DNA of 64,000 nt from Diphasiastrum complanatum (GCA_029204225.1 CM055110.1:20887426-20951425); one strand, 5' to 3'. Shown: positions 22,048 through 33,676, counted from the stretch's first letter. Notes: generated from the letters alone by a model not told the origin. Made by a program: numbers and translations.

Positions 22048-23045
22048 AGGCGCGTTGGTGGTTGGATTCATGCCACCCTCATATTTTTGAGGGAATACCT
22101 TAATTGCTATTAACACATATGTGTATTGGCCAAATCAATACTATAAAACATATCTATGATATATGATGTAGCAAGCTCACTATGGGATTGTTTGCAAGAA
22201 TCTTGTATTTTATTGAATCGAAAACTATGGCATTTTATTTAAACTAGAAGATTATGCTCTAGTATGATGTTTACATGATTGATTATATTATAGTCCATGC
22301 CTAAAATTGTTGGAAAAGCCAAATGACATTAATAATTGTTAGATGTTACTCAAAGCATATCAAAATCTTTTTCCTAGCTGAAATCAATTTTTTCTTTTAT
22401 GTTTTTCATACCGATTGAATCCTTAATGCCAATCAATATATTCGTGCTATAACATGCTTGAAATTTGACAACTCATGCAACTTAACCAGGATGATGAAAA
22501 ATTCACAAAGAAGGAAAAACAATATGATTGAAGAAATGATCATATGATTTATGTCTTCATTAGCAAACAAAAATTTGACAATCATTGCAAGTATCAAGTT
22601 TTTTAGATTTCACAAATCAAAGAATGAATATGAGTATATAAAAAATGCCAATCCAACAAAACTAAAACATCGTTCATCCATAAAACCAAAAATGGAATAT
22701 TCAATTAGAAATAGATCAATCTAACATACTAATTCAACACATAATCATCTTTTTCATTTCATTAATTAGGATCAAATTCTCAGGATTGGGCTTGAGATTC
22801 TAATTTTCTTCTTCAGATGTTATGCATTCTTGAATTTAGGAATGAACAACACCTCAAATGAATCTCCTATAATGCTAAGATTCAATTTATGCATCTCCTC
22901 TTGCAATAACAAGAAAACTAGCTCTTCAAAAGTAAAAGGCTCTTTTTTAACTGATAAACTAACATGAAGATTTCATCTAGAATAAAAACATTTCAATAAT
23001 CATGACGTGTGTACATACAAAGGTTTGAAAATTGAGATGGAATTG
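22048..23045. other. AT-rich stretch without recognisable gene
   Basis: This is AT-rich sequence to the right of the truncated LTR. I see no open frame, repeat structure or conserved motif worth naming. Confidence 0.4.
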
Positions 23046-23512
23046 CCATATGATGTGACAAAATGAAATGAAGCATGAGCTCACAAGATAATCCCTTACG
23101 ATACACCTACTTAGCAAAATAAGTACTTTCAAAAGCAACTATTAACCATATAAATACACCTAGAGAACCTATTATTCATATTCACTACACCCTTACAATT
23201 ATATTTACAAAACTACATGGTAATATAGCTAATTCTTTTGATTTTCACGTAACTTGCTCTTGTGTGCACACCTTTGACCATATGATGTGACAATTTGAAA
23301 TGAAGCATGAGCTCACAAGATAATCCCTTATGATACACCTACTTAGCAAAATAAGTATCAAAAGCAACTATTAACCATATAAATACACCTAGAGAACCTA
23401 TTCTTCATATTCACTACACCCAGAGGCTTACAATTATATTTACGAAACTACATGGTAATATAGCAAATTCTTTTAATTTTCACGTAATTTACTCTTGTGT
23501 GTACACTTTGAC
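23046..23512. repeat. Tandem duplication, 232-bp unit
   Basis: Copies at 23046-23277 and 23278-23512 share 'ccatatgatgtgaca' starts, 'gctcacaagataatccctta' and 'acacctagagaacctatt', with scattered differences and a small insertion ('cagagg') in the second. No coding content is seen. Confidence 0.85.
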
Positions 23513-23549
23513 CATCTCCCACCACCACCTGTCCCTCATACATAGACAC

Positions 23550-23660
<111 letters not shown>

Positions 23661-23714
23661 CCATGGTAATCTAATCCCCCCCTCTCCCTCCCCACCCCAC
23701 ATCGCCCCTCCACC

Positions 23715-24765
23715 ATCGCCCTCCTCCTCTAATCTTAGTAACTATGATCTTTCTTTATATGTCAAGTTTTTTGATAAAAATATTGTCATTCTTCTTATTT
23801 ATGTTGATGATATCATTCTAACATGAAGTAGTATCAAGTTAGTTGAGGAGACCAAGATTGCACTTGGAAAAGAGTTCAAGATGCAAGATCTTGGAAAAAT
23901 TCACTATATTCTAGGATTAGAGATTGACTTTCTTAAAGATAAAGCTTTTGTATGTCAATCCAAGTATGCTCTTTCAATGTTAAAGAAGTTTGATATGTTG
24001 AATTGTAAGAGTATAGAAACACCTATGGAGCAAAATGTAAAGGACTCTAACAAAGGTGATGAAAGATCCTTCGTGGACATCACACTGTTTAGAAGTCTTA
24101 TAGGCTCCTTAATCTGGCTCACAATAACTAGACCTGACATAAGCTTTAGTGTTCATAAGTTGAGCCAGGCTATGCAAAATCCTACTATCTATCATTGGAA
24201 AATGGCCAAGAGAGTGCTTAGATATATATCTTCAACTTTTGATTTTGGTTTATTGTTTAAAAGTGAAGATCTTTCTATTATTGGTTATTCTGACTCGGAT
24301 TTTGCAAGTGAGAGCAGATCGAAAATCTACAAGTGCTTATGTCATATATCTTGGAGGAAACTTGATATTTTGGCTTTCCAAAAAAGCAAGATACTGTATC
24401 ACTCTCATCATGTGAAGTTGAGTACAAGGCACTCACTACAACAACAAAGGAAATGCTTTGGATCAAGAGGTTACTAGTGGAACTAAAGATAATCTTGGAA
24501 GAGGATCTACCTATGATCATGTTGACAACATTTCAGTTCAAGCCCTTGCCAATAACTCCATATTCCATGCAAGGAGCAAGCATATCGAAGTTTCACATCA
24601 CTTCGTGAGAGAGAAACTCATTGGAGGGGAAATCAATTTGGAGCACATCGACACATCATCTTGTATTGCTGATCTGCTCACCAAACATTTGAGCAAAAGT
24701 TCCTTTATCAAGCATAGAGCCAATCTTGGAGTTATACCAAGATCCATGTTCAAATCAATATAGAT
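23715..24765 (+). pseudogene. Copia RT C-terminus and RNase H, 5'-truncated
   Basis: The plus strand starts inside RT just before LIYVDDIIL (about 23797-23820), passes MQDLGKIHYILGLEI (23881 on), TITRPDISFSVHKLSQAM and the RNase H GYSDSDFA block (about 24286), and changes frame near 24320-24470. It ends with the family C-terminus HARSKHIEVSHHFVRE... LGVIPRSMFKSI (stop near 24763). The PPT and LTR follow. Gag, integrase and most of RT are missing on the left, where a C/T-rich repeat abuts. Confidence 0.85.
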
Positions 24766-24781
24766 TATTTTCAGGCCCGAG

Positions 24782-25148
24782 TGTTAAAATTGGAAAAACA
24801 ATCCATATTGATTTCTTGGCTTGCTACAAATGTTGTACCATGCAAGTATGTAGCTCATAAATGCAAAATGCCAAATTTGGCCTACATAGAACTCGAGCTA
24901 CATGGTTATGTAATGTCTAGATTGAAGAATACAACTTGCATATAGTTTGTAGACATGAAATTAGCAAAGTCATGATTGTAGAAACTCGTGGCAATTCACA
25001 TGCATTAATTGTAAGTGATCCATAGTGACATGCAAGGCATGCACAAAGTGTAATGGACACATGCATGATGATTTGTACTTTGTTAGTTAGAACTAGCACA
25101 CTTGTTTGTGGACATTCCCCACACGTGTGAATTTTGGAAATTTTGTCA
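24782..25148 (+). repeat. LTR shared by two copia elements
   Basis: The 367-bp LTR runs from TGTTAAAATTGG to ...TTTTGTCA. On its left is a PPT-like 'aggcccgag' following a pol end; on its right is a PBS (TGGTATCAGAGC, 25149-25160) leading to gag. It therefore serves as the 3' LTR of one element and the 5' LTR of the next. A second, diverged copy lies at about 33282-33676. CACACGTGTG is at 25120-25129. Confidence 0.85.
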
Positions 25149-25908
25149 TGGTATCAGAGCCAAATTAAGCTTTGCATGCTAACATCTTTGATTGTACAAG
25201 AAATTGAGAGCTAAATCAAGCAAAAGTTTTGCACTTTTTCTCACCTTTCTCTGAAGTGTATTTGGATCAAATCGGATTGGAACTAAATTTTCAGACCTGA
25301 AATGTGGTAGTACGAAATTCTGGAATTCCGCATGTGTGAAAATCAGAGATTTTCAATCCCTTTGTTCTCCTTGCTTATAGATCCAAAGATAGCAGTGTTA
25401 TAGCTCGATGGAAAGCTTATGATCTGTACTTTCCATAGAAATTAAAATTAAATCAATCTGACGTGTCTAGCAAGAGTTATAAGCTCTTAAAGAGGATAGG
25501 GATAGGTCCAAAATCTGAGTGACAACATTTTGATTTGATTCAATGTTGCTTTGTTCTGAATCCATTGTTTTGAACATCCTACACAAGAAACTGAAGATCA
25601 AGACTGAGTTTGAAGTAATGAACACTTTTGAGTCTTCTGAGAGTCAATTGTATTTTCTTTTGAAGCATTTCACACGTGCCAAAAGTAGGATTCAAACTAG
25701 CCAAAGTGTCTCAATCCACTTTGTGTGTCTGATCTAGATAACTTGTTTTGTGGAATATTTGAGAGTCATCTCAAATACAGTTGCAAGTGTTTCACATAGG
25801 AAGGTAGTACATTGAAAATACCTATAGTGAAAGAGAGTAGCAACTTTAAGTCTGATTGAAACAAGCTCAAACATATTTTAGTCCAATAACTAAGAAGTCT
25901 TCATTAAA
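25149..25908 (+). other. PBS and untranslated leader of the outer copia element
   Basis: The PBS TGGTATCAGAGC at 25149-25160 (iMet tRNA) is followed by about 750 bp of leader without a long open frame, ending at the gag ATG at 25909. Confidence 0.8.
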
Positions 25909-27112
25909 ATGGCATCTCAGGGAGGATATCTTCTAGAAGCCAGTGAAAAACTAAACACTTCTAATTACTCAATTTGGAAGTTCAGAATGGAGTCTATTTT
26001 GATATTCCAGGATGTTATGGATATTGTGCTTGGTGTTAAGGAGGAGCCTCAAGCACAGGCTGAAATTCTTAAGTATAAGAAAAGAGCTAGAATGGCTCTA
26101 CATTTTATTAAGACGAATGTATCTAATGAAATTTTGAGAGAGATAGGATTTTGCACTACAGCCAAAGAAGCTTGGGATGCACTAAAGACCATCTATGAAG
26201 CAAAGAATACTTCTAGAATACTCACTCTTAGGAATCAGATTCTCCAAAGTTTCCAAATAAGTGAAGAGAGTGCATCTAACTACGTTCTGAGAGTTAAAGA
26301 TTTACATAGAGAGCTTTCTTGTGTTGGTGTTACTATTAACCAAGATGAGCTAGTTCAAGTCATATTATGACAATGATAATCTTGTTCAGTCTTTTGCAAT
26401 TAAGGAGGAGTTGCCTAATCTAGAAACTCTCCAAGGAATTCTTATTTCTGAAGAATCTAGACAAAGCTATAAACTCTCCAGGATGAACAAACTCGAGCAT
26501 GGTGGAAGTGACAAAGCCCTCTTTGTCAAAGGCAAGCAGAAAGGAAGGAGTAAGAACCAGTTCTCTCAAGCATCCAACAAAGACAAAGCCAAAGATCGAG
26601 ACAAAGATGGTGAAGAGAATGATATATCTCATCCTTCTAACTCAAAGACCAAGAAGAAAAAAGTGAAATGTTTCTTCTGTGACAAGAAGGGGCACTATGC
26701 CTCTAATTGTTTTAAGAAGAAAAACAAACTTAAGCAAGCTAATCTCTCCAAAGAGATTGAAGAAGATTCTGTTGCAATTGATGGAGAAGGATTACTTATG
26801 GTGTCCAGTTTTTCTTCATCACCTTTCAAGAAAGATGGAGCTTGGTACATAGACAGTGGAGCCTCTTCACATATGTGTTGTTCAAAGGAGTCATTTGACT
26901 CAATCTTACTTTTCAAAGGACTCAAGAGATCTATTTACACAGCTAATGATCATGAGTGCCCAATAGAAGGAATTGGCAACATTCCATTAAAATTTGCTAT
27001 TTCAAAAGTTTTTGCACTTTCTAATGTTCTTTTCATTCCAAAGCTTACAAAGAACTTAATTAGTATGAAAAAGTTGCTCGATAATGGTTGTGATGTAAAC
27101 TCCAATACTTGT
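25909..27112 (+). pseudogene. Outer copia gag-protease, frameshifted and interrupted
   Basis: Gag begins MASQGGYLLEASEKL at 25909 and is broken near 26368 by a small deletion/frameshift in the conserved ...QVIL(N)... block. It resumes with a zinc knuckle CFFCDKKGHYASNC (about 26669-26710) and protease motif WYIDSGASSHM (about 26844-26876). It is cut at 27112 by the target-site duplication and LTR of the nested element. It continues at 32974. The protein is close in layout to the gag at 19344-20609. Confidence 0.85.
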
Positions 27113-27765
27113 TGTGAAAAATTGTCAACTAGTAGTATTTTCCTAACTTGAGATTTTGTAGGCCTATGGCCAAATAAAAGTTAGAGATAGGTTCATACAT
27201 GTATGTAGAGGCCCAAAGTATGTGTACACTACTTTTGAGGTCACATTAATTAGAGGAGGTCGAGTGTGGAGCTCTTCTATTGGCTCATAATTTGGTGCAT
27301 TCCTATTTGACCAAATTTCTAGGTATATGGGTGAATCCTATTGGACCCCAATTTTAGCCTATCATAAGACAAGTGGCCAAGAGGCACTATGGCTGCTATA
27401 AATAGCCATCTCCACGAGTATGTACACATCTCATTTTCATTCTATTGAATGAATGTTATGCTCTTTGAAGGTCCATCTTCTTCTCTCTCACTTTTTTGTT
27501 CATATCTTGCATTCTAGCCACTAGAATTGTGATTTCTTTGTTGCTATGGCTTCACACGTGTGAAATGCAGGTTGTAGGCTCTGAAGTACGGACAGGGACA
27601 GCAAGTTTCTGTTTGTGGAAGCTTATGATCAGATTTTGATGTTTAGTTGATGTTTAGTATGCTTAACATCACAATTTCTATCATTTTTTCAATCTAGATG
27701 TGCATAACTTCCATGGCCAAGATCTTTATGAAACTTTAGCATCTTTTGGATCTGAGTTTTTCACA
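27113..27765 (+). repeat. 5' LTR of the complete copia element
   Basis: It runs TGTGAAAAATTG to TTTTTCACA. CACACGTGTG lies at 27553-27562. It is 653 bp, equal in length to the 3' LTR. Confidence 0.95.
27397..27404 (+). promoter_or_regulatory. TATA box of the copia 5' LTR
   Basis: TATAAATA in the context GCTGCTATAAATAGCC is a strong plant TATA consensus. The equivalent in the 3' LTR is at about 32605. It probably sets the start of the genomic RNA at roughly 27430. Confidence 0.65.
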
Positions 27766-27777
27766 TGGTATCAGAGC
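27766..27777 (+). promoter_or_regulatory. tRNA-iMet primer binding site of the complete copia element
   Basis: TGGTATCAGAGC lies immediately after the LTR CA end. Confidence 0.95.
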
Positions 27778-28374
27778 ATTAGGCGGCCAAATGTGCAGGT
27801 TTTGCCAGATTTAGAAGAGATTTGTGGGCGAGTTTGCTTTTGTAGCATTCCAATCAAGTTTCTAGCTAAAAATCTTGTTGATTTATGTGTAGAAATTGGA
27901 TCTTTGTGATCAAAACATCATTTGTATGCATTTCAATTGAAGTAGGGCGAATTCCCTCTGTACTTATCAGAATAAGGAGACAAAAATTGTTTTGGAAAGA
28001 GGGAGATGCAAGATCCAACAAGATCCTATTAGTTTTCCATTCTAGCATATAGTTTTTTGATTCAATTTCTTGCTTCTTCATGTCAAAAACTTCAAAATTG
28101 ATGTAACCCTCTGATTTTCAGTTTGCTGAATGATTCAAGAGTGTATTTCAATCTTAGGAGTGAGGGAAAAGCAAGTATATTGAGGTTTGGTCTTGGTTTG
28201 ATCAAGAAATCATAAAACTAGTGGCTAAAATTAAGGAAAAAGTGAGGAAAAGAGAGAAAAAGTAAGGTTTTAGGTTCCAAATCTTTGTGATTTCTTCTTG
28301 TGTTTCATTTGTTGATTCAAGAGAGTGCTTAGTGCATTGGAACAGGTCAAAGATCAGAGATCAATCATTGCAAC
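27778..28374 (+). other. Untranslated leader of the complete copia element
   Basis: About 600 bp lie between the PBS and the polyprotein ATG. No long open frame is present; packaging signals would be expected here but are not identifiable by eye. Confidence 0.7.
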
Positions 28375-31300
28375 ATGGCTACAAATGGAGGCTACATGTT
28401 GGAAAGCAATGATAGGCTTACCTCCCTCAACTATTCTACTTGGAAAGTAAGGATGGAGTCTTTGCTTGAGATGAATGAGTTGATGGATATTGTTGTAGGT
28501 GTGGAGGAGAGACCTTTGGCACCTCAAGAACAATTGAGGTATGACAAGAGGGCAAAGAAAGCCCTTCACATGATCAAGATGAATGTGACAAATGAGCTTA
28601 TCAAAGAGGTTGGTAAGTGCACATCATCTAGTGAAGCTTGGGAAGCCTTGAAGAAGGTTTATGAATCCAAGTCTACTTCTAGAGTGTTGACTTTAAGAAG
28701 GCAAATCTTTTCTTGTATGCAAAAGAAGAGTGAGAATGGACATGCTTTTGTTTTGAGAGTTAAAGCATTGAATGATGAGTTAGCATGCATTAATGATGGC
28801 ATAAATAATGAGGAGCTTGTTCAAGTGATTCTCAATGGCTTGTTGGATGATCATGCTAATCTTGTTCAAAGTTATGCTATCCAAAAATGTTTACCAAGTG
28901 TTGGAGACTTGCAAGAGGTCTTGTTGGCTGAAGAATTCAGGTTGCAAGCAAGAGTGGGAGCATCTTCTACATCTCAAGGAGGAGAAGAGGAGGCAATGTT
29001 CTCTAAAGGCAAGTTCAAGGGCAAAGGTAAAAGCAATTGGTCTAAAGGGCAAGACCAAGGTGAGCACTCTACTTTTGGCAAAAAGAAGGATAGATCTAAG
29101 CTAAAATGTTTCTATTGTGGAGTCAAAGGGCATTTTGCTAGTGATTGTTTTAAGAAAAAGAGGGATCAAGGGGAAAAGCAAACCAATCTAACTATTGATG
29201 AGGGTGGGGATGAGCTTCTTTCAAATGATGCTTTTGTTATGTCATCTTGCTTGTTGGCTAATCATGGAGACATTGATCCTTGGTGGATTGATAGTGGAGC
29301 CACTTCTCATATGACATATCATAAAGAGTATTTTTCATCTTTAATGGCATTTGATGGTGATAGGAAGGTAATCTATACCGCAAATGATGGTGAGTGTGCA
29401 ATCAAGGGGATTGGCACAATTCCTATTTCACTTTCTACAAATAGGAATATAGAATTGAAAGATGTTTTGCTCATTCCATCCATTACCAAGAACTTACTTA
29501 GTGTAAGCCAAATGCTTGACAAAGGATTCAAAGTTGAGTTTGATGGTGATGCTTGCTTGATCAAAAAGGGGTGTAGTATCATTGCAAAAGGGAAAAGGCA
29601 AGGGAAATTGTTCAAGCTTGATGCATGTGTTGTTGCTAACCAAGTTGGATGCATGGCAAATGAACAAATGTCAATTCAAGAGGTATGGCATAAAAGGATG
29701 GGACATCTCAACTACAAGGCCTTGGAGGTAATAGCCAAAAAGGAGGTAGTAAGGGGACTTCCCAAGTCTCTTACTTGCTTGAATCATGTTTGTGAAGAAT
29801 GTGCTTTGTCTAAATCACATAGATTGCCATATACTAGATCTATATCTAGATCTAAGATGCCTTTTTCTCTCTTGCATTCGGATATTCATGGTGTTACTAC
29901 AATTAGCAATGGAGGTGCTAAGATGTATGTAACTTTCATTGATGATTTTAGTAGATTTTGTTGGGTTTATCTACTAAAGAGCAAGGATGAGGTGTTTGAT
30001 GTGTTTGTCAAGTTCAAAGTTGCTATTGAGACTCAATTTACAACCAAAATCAAATGCTTGAGGAGCGACAATGGTGGTGAATACATTTCTAACAAATTCA
30101 AAGCCTTTTGCGATGAGCATGGGATCAAGAGGGAGTACACATGTCCAAGAACACCACAACAAAATGGAGTGGCCGAGAGGAAGAATAGAACCTTGTGTGA
30201 GAGTGCAAAGGCAATGAGATTGAATGCTAATCTTCCTAAACCTTTTTGGAGTGATGCTTTGTTGTGTGCAAATTTCCTATGCAATAGATGGCCAAGTGTT
30301 GTATTGGAAGGAAAAACCCCTTTTGAAGCTTTGTTTGGTACGAAGCCTAATGTCAAGTTTCTAAGAACTTTTGGATGCATTTGCTACTTCAACATTACTC
30401 TTGATGATAGAACTAAGGAGGATCCATCTTCAAGAAAGGGCATTTTTGTTGGTTATAGTGAAGTAAGCAAAGCATATAGGATTTATGTTCCTTCAATCAA
30501 GAAAGTGTTCACAAGTAGGGATGTCATTTTTGATGAAGGTAACATTCCAAAAGTTGTTTCAAGTGATGATGGTGTTGTTGCAACTAATGTGCTTGATGAC
30601 AATGGAGTTGATGACACATTGGATGTGGATGTTGAAGAAGCCTCTTCAAGTCAAATTCCAAGGAGAACTCCAAGGCATAAAGTGAAACCCTCAAGGCTCA
30701 CTTATGATGGCAAAGGTAAGCAAGTGGTGGATGGATCCAACTATGCTTTCCTAACTTCTTTTGATGTACCTTCATGTGTAGATGAAGCAAGGCAAGAAGA
30801 GGAATGGATCCAAGCAATGGATCTTGAGTTTGAAGCACTTATGAAGAACAACACATGGAGATTGGTGGAGCTTCCAAAGGGCAAAAGTGCAATTGGATGC
30901 AAATGGATCTTCAAGGTAAAGACAAATCAAGATGGATCTATCAACAAGTTGAAGGCAAGGTTGGTGGCTAAAGGTTATGCTCAAGAGCATGGCATTGACT
31001 ATGAGGAAACCTTTGCACCCGTGGCAAAGATGGTGAGCATAAGAGTAATCATTTCCCTTGCAACTCTTTATGGATGGGATCTTTGGCAATTAGACATTTC
31101 TAATGCTTTCTTGAATGGTGATCTTGAAGAGGAAGTCTACATGGAGCAACCCGAGAGCTATGTTTCTCATAGCAAGCCTAATCATGTGTGTTTTCTACAA
31201 AAAAGTTTGTATGGTCTTAAGCAAGCACCAAGGAGTTGGTATGCTAGGCTTAACTCTTTTCTACTTTCTCAAAACTTCACTATGAGTGAGTATGATCATT

Positions 31301-32325
31301 CACTTTACTTTAGAATTAGTGCTAATGATGTTACAATCCTTCTAATTTATGTGGATGACATTATTTTAAGTGGAGGGAACAAGGAAGATATAGAAGATAT
31401 CAAGAAAGCACTAAAAAAGGAATTTGAAGTGCATGATCTTGGTCTTTTGAGCTATATCTTAGGAATAGAAGTAATTAGAACTTCTCAAATCACTTTTATT
31501 TCACAAGAGAAGTATGCTATTTCTATTCTCAATAGATTTCATATGGTAGATGCAAATCCTATTGATACACCTATGGAATCACATGTAAAGCTAACTATAA
31601 GAGGTAATGAAAGATCCTTCGAGGACATTACTCTCTATAGGAAGCTAATAGGTTCTCTTATATATCTAACCATCACAAGACCTGATTTATCTTATTGTGT
31701 TGGTAGATTAAGCCAATTCATGCAAGATCCTAGCATAGAACATTGGAAACTAGGAAAGAGGATCTTGAGATACATCTCGGGAACAAAAGATTTTGGCATT
31801 GTTTATAGAGGCTCATCACCTAACTTATTTGGTTTTTCAGATTCAGATTTTGCAGGAGACCTTATGGATAGAAAATCCATAAATGCACATGCTATTTTCA
31901 TAGGTGATGGAGCTATCTCATGGATGTCGAAGAAACAAGCAACTATATCACTTTCTTCTAGTGAGGCCGAGTACAAAGCTTTGACATCATGCACAAAGGA
32001 GATGGTGTGGATCAAGAGGATGATTATGGAGCTTCATTTGCTGGATTTTTCAGAGAGTCCAATCATCTTTTGTGACAACCTTTCAGCCCAAAGTCTAGCA
32101 AGCAATCCGGTTTTCCATGCAAGGAGCAAACATATCGAGGTGGCTTACCATTTTGTGAGAGAACAAGTGTTGGCAAAAGAGATCAAGCTTGAACATGTCC
32201 CATCAAAGGAATGTGTGGCTGATATCTTTACCAAAGCATTGGGAAAGGACTTATTTTTCAAGCATAGAACAAGTCTTGGTGTACTTTCTAAATCTATGCT
32301 AAAACTAGTTGAAGAGGGAGTGTGA
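28375..32325 (+). CDS. Copia gag-pol polyprotein, intact (1316 aa)
   Basis: Domains in order: UBN2-type gag (residues about 1-235), zinc knuckle CFYCGVKGHFASDC (245-258), aspartic protease WWIDSGATSHM with Asp306, and GAG-pre-integrase with WHKRMGH and CEECALSKSH (about 436-480). The integrase core has D503, D565 in RSDNGGEY and E601 in AERKN, giving the D,D35E spacing. The RT begins near NNTWRLVELP, with KARLVAKGYAQ, AFLNGDLEEEVYMEQP and the YVDD box at 992-995. RNase H carries FSDSDFAGD and SSSEAEYKAL, ending with HARSKHIEVAYHFVRE and DIFTKALGKD. All catalytic residues I can check are present and no frame break occurs. The ATG at 28375 is chosen because it opens the conserved MATNGGYMLES gag start. 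Confidence 0.95.
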   Translation: MATNGGYMLESNDRLTSLNYSTWKVRMESLLEMNELMDIVVGVEERPLAPQEQLRYDKRAKKALHMIKMNVTNELIKEVGKCTSSSEAWEALKKVYESKSTSRVLTLRRQIFSCMQKKSENGHAFVLRVKALNDELACINDGINNEELVQVILNGLLDDHANLVQSYAIQKCLPSVGDLQEVLLAEEFRLQARVGASSTSQGGEEEAMFSKGKFKGKGKSNWSKGQDQGEHSTFGKKKDRSKLKCFYCGVKGHFASDCFKKKRDQGEKQTNLTIDEGGDELLSNDAFVMSSCLLANHGDIDPWWIDSGATSHMTYHKEYFSSLMAFDGDRKVIYTANDGECAIKGIGTIPISLSTNRNIELKDVLLIPSITKNLLSVSQMLDKGFKVEFDGDACLIKKGCSIIAKGKRQGKLFKLDACVVANQVGCMANEQMSIQEVWHKRMGHLNYKALEVIAKKEVVRGLPKSLTCLNHVCEECALSKSHRLPYTRSISRSKMPFSLLHSDIHGVTTISNGGAKMYVTFIDDFSRFCWVYLLKSKDEVFDVFVKFKVAIETQFTTKIKCLRSDNGGEYISNKFKAFCDEHGIKREYTCPRTPQQNGVAERKNRTLCESAKAMRLNANLPKPFWSDALLCANFLCNRWPSVVLEGKTPFEALFGTKPNVKFLRTFGCICYFNITLDDRTKEDPSSRKGIFVGYSEVSKAYRIYVPSIKKVFTSRDVIFDEGNIPKVVSSDDGVVATNVLDDNGVDDTLDVDVEEASSSQIPRRTPRHKVKPSRLTYDGKGKQVVDGSNYAFLTSFDVPSCVDEARQEEEWIQAMDLEFEALMKNNTWRLVELPKGKSAIGCKWIFKVKTNQDGSINKLKARLVAKGYAQEHGIDYEETFAPVAKMVSIRVIISLATLYGWDLWQLDISNAFLNGDLEEEVYMEQPESYVSHSKPNHVCFLQKSLYGLKQAPRSWYARLNSFLLSQNFTMSEYDHSLYFRISANDVTILLIYVDDIILSGGNKEDIEDIKKALKKEFEVHDLGLLSYILGIEVIRTSQITFISQEKYAISILNRFHMVDANPIDTPMESHVKLTIRGNERSFEDITLYRKLIGSLIYLTITRPDLSYCVGRLSQFMQDPSIEHWKLGKRILRYISGTKDFGIVYRGSSPNLFGFSDSDFAGDLMDRKSINAHAIFIGDGAISWMSKKQATISLSSSEAEYKALTSCTKEMVWIKRMIMELHLLDFSESPIIFCDNLSAQSLASNPVFHARSKHIEVAYHFVREQVLAKEIKLEHVPSKECVADIFTKALGKDLFFKHRTSLGVLSKSMLKLVEEGV

Positions 32326-32973
32326 AAAATTGTCAACTAGTAGTATTTTCCTAACTTGAGATTTTGTAGGCCTATGGCCAAATAAAAGTTAGAGATAGGT
32401 TCATACATGTATGTAGAGGCCCAAAGTATGTGTACACTACTTTTGAGGTCACATTAATTAGAGGAGGTCGAGTGTGGAGCTCTTCTATTGGCTCATAATT
32501 TGGTGCATTCCTATTTGACCAAATTTCTAGGTATATGGGTGAATCCTATTGGACCCCAATTTTAGCCTATCATAAGACAAGTGGCCAAGAGGCACTATGG
32601 CTGCTATAAATAGCCATCTCCACGAGTATGTACACATCTCATTTTCATTCTATTGAATGAATGTTATGCTCTTTGAAGGTCCATCTTCTTCTCTCTCACT
32701 TTTTTGTTCATATCTTGCATTCTAGCCACTAGAATTGTGATTTCTTTGTTGCTATGACTTCACACGTGTGAAATGCAGGTTGTAGGCTCTGAAGTACGGA
32801 CAGGGACAGCAAGTTTCTGTTTGTGGAAGCTTATGATCAGATTTTGATGTTTAGTTGATGTTTAGTATGCTTAACATCACAATTTCTATCATTTTTTCAA
32901 TCTAGATGTGCATAACTTCCATGGCCAAGATCTTTATGAAACTTTAGCATCTTTTGGATCTGAGTTTTTCACA
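32321..32973 (+). repeat. 3' LTR of the complete copia element
   Basis: This is the second LTR copy, preceded by the PPT GAAGAGGGAG, with CACACGTGTG at 32761-32770. The polyprotein stop codon (about 32323-32325) overlaps its first bases. Confidence 0.95.
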
Positions 32974-33281
32974 CTTGTTTTATCAAGAAAAATGAAGAGA
33001 TCCTTGCTAATGGATCTAGATGTGGTGGAATTTTTAAGTGGAATTCTTATGAGAATGCAAACCTTTGTGAAGTTGCTATGTTATCTGAGGAAGAGATGTG
33101 GCATAAAAGGTTGGGTCATCCTAACTTTAAATCTATGTCTTCTATGGTTAAGAAGATGAAGGCTATTGGTCTTCCAAAATTTTTTTCTAAAGATTTCAAG
33201 CCTTGTGAGACTTGTGCCATAGAGCCAATCTTAGAATTATTCCAAGATCCATGTTCAAATCAATATAGATTATTTTTAGGA
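32974..33281 (+). pseudogene. Resumed outer copia pol with internal deletion
   Basis: After the nested element the older element resumes with pre-integrase sequence (EEMWHKRLGHPNFKSMSSMV near 33090-33150, then CETCAI near 33205-33222). It then jumps directly into its own 3' end, 'gccaatcttagaattattcc', equivalent to 24720 on. Integrase core, RT and RNase H are therefore deleted. The element was defective apart from the later insertion. Confidence 0.85.
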
Positions 33282-33676
33282 ATATTAAAATTGGAAAAAC
33301 AATCCACATTGATTTCTTGGTTCTACCTCGAGCTACCTCAAACACCATAAATATGTGCAGCTCTCCTCACAATCAATGATGAAGAACCAAAGTTTTCTAG
33401 CTACCTCATGCCATTTTGGATCTAAACTATTTTGTTTGTTATCTCTCTATCTTTCTCTCTCTAACTCGTGTTGAAGCTAATGCTTATACACTGATATCTT
33501 GTACTTTTGCTCATTATTGATTTATTTAGCATGCTAGATTGTGGTTAAGCCATTTCTTCTGAACTAGATCTTGCTAATCAATCTAGAATCAAGTTAGTGT
33601 GCTAATCACAAAGCTTAATTAGATCCATCATACTTGTGGACATTCCTCACACGTGTGAATTCTGAACATTTTGTCA
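33282..33676 (+). repeat. 3' LTR of the outer copia element
   Basis: A diverged copy of 24782-25148: 'ttaaaattggaaaaacaatcc' at the start, 'cacacgtgtgaattctg' and TTTTGTCA at the end (33676). The 5' TG is degraded. Its middle differs from the other LTR by indels. Confidence 0.8.

Larger units (their letters stand above)
27113..32973 (+). mobile_element. Complete, young Ty1/copia retrotransposon
   Basis: This 5861-bp element has 653-bp LTRs (27113-27765 and 32321-32973) that differ by eye at a single base (27549 G versus 32757 A). The PBS is at 27766-27777, a PPT (GAAGAGGGAG) at 32311-32320, and one uninterrupted polyprotein frame lies between. The perfect 5-bp target-site duplication CTTGT flanks it at 27108-27112 and 32974-32978. 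It is inserted in the protease/pre-integrase part of an older copia element. All parts needed for autonomous transposition are present, which makes it the likeliest helper for defective relatives in the window. Confidence 0.95.
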
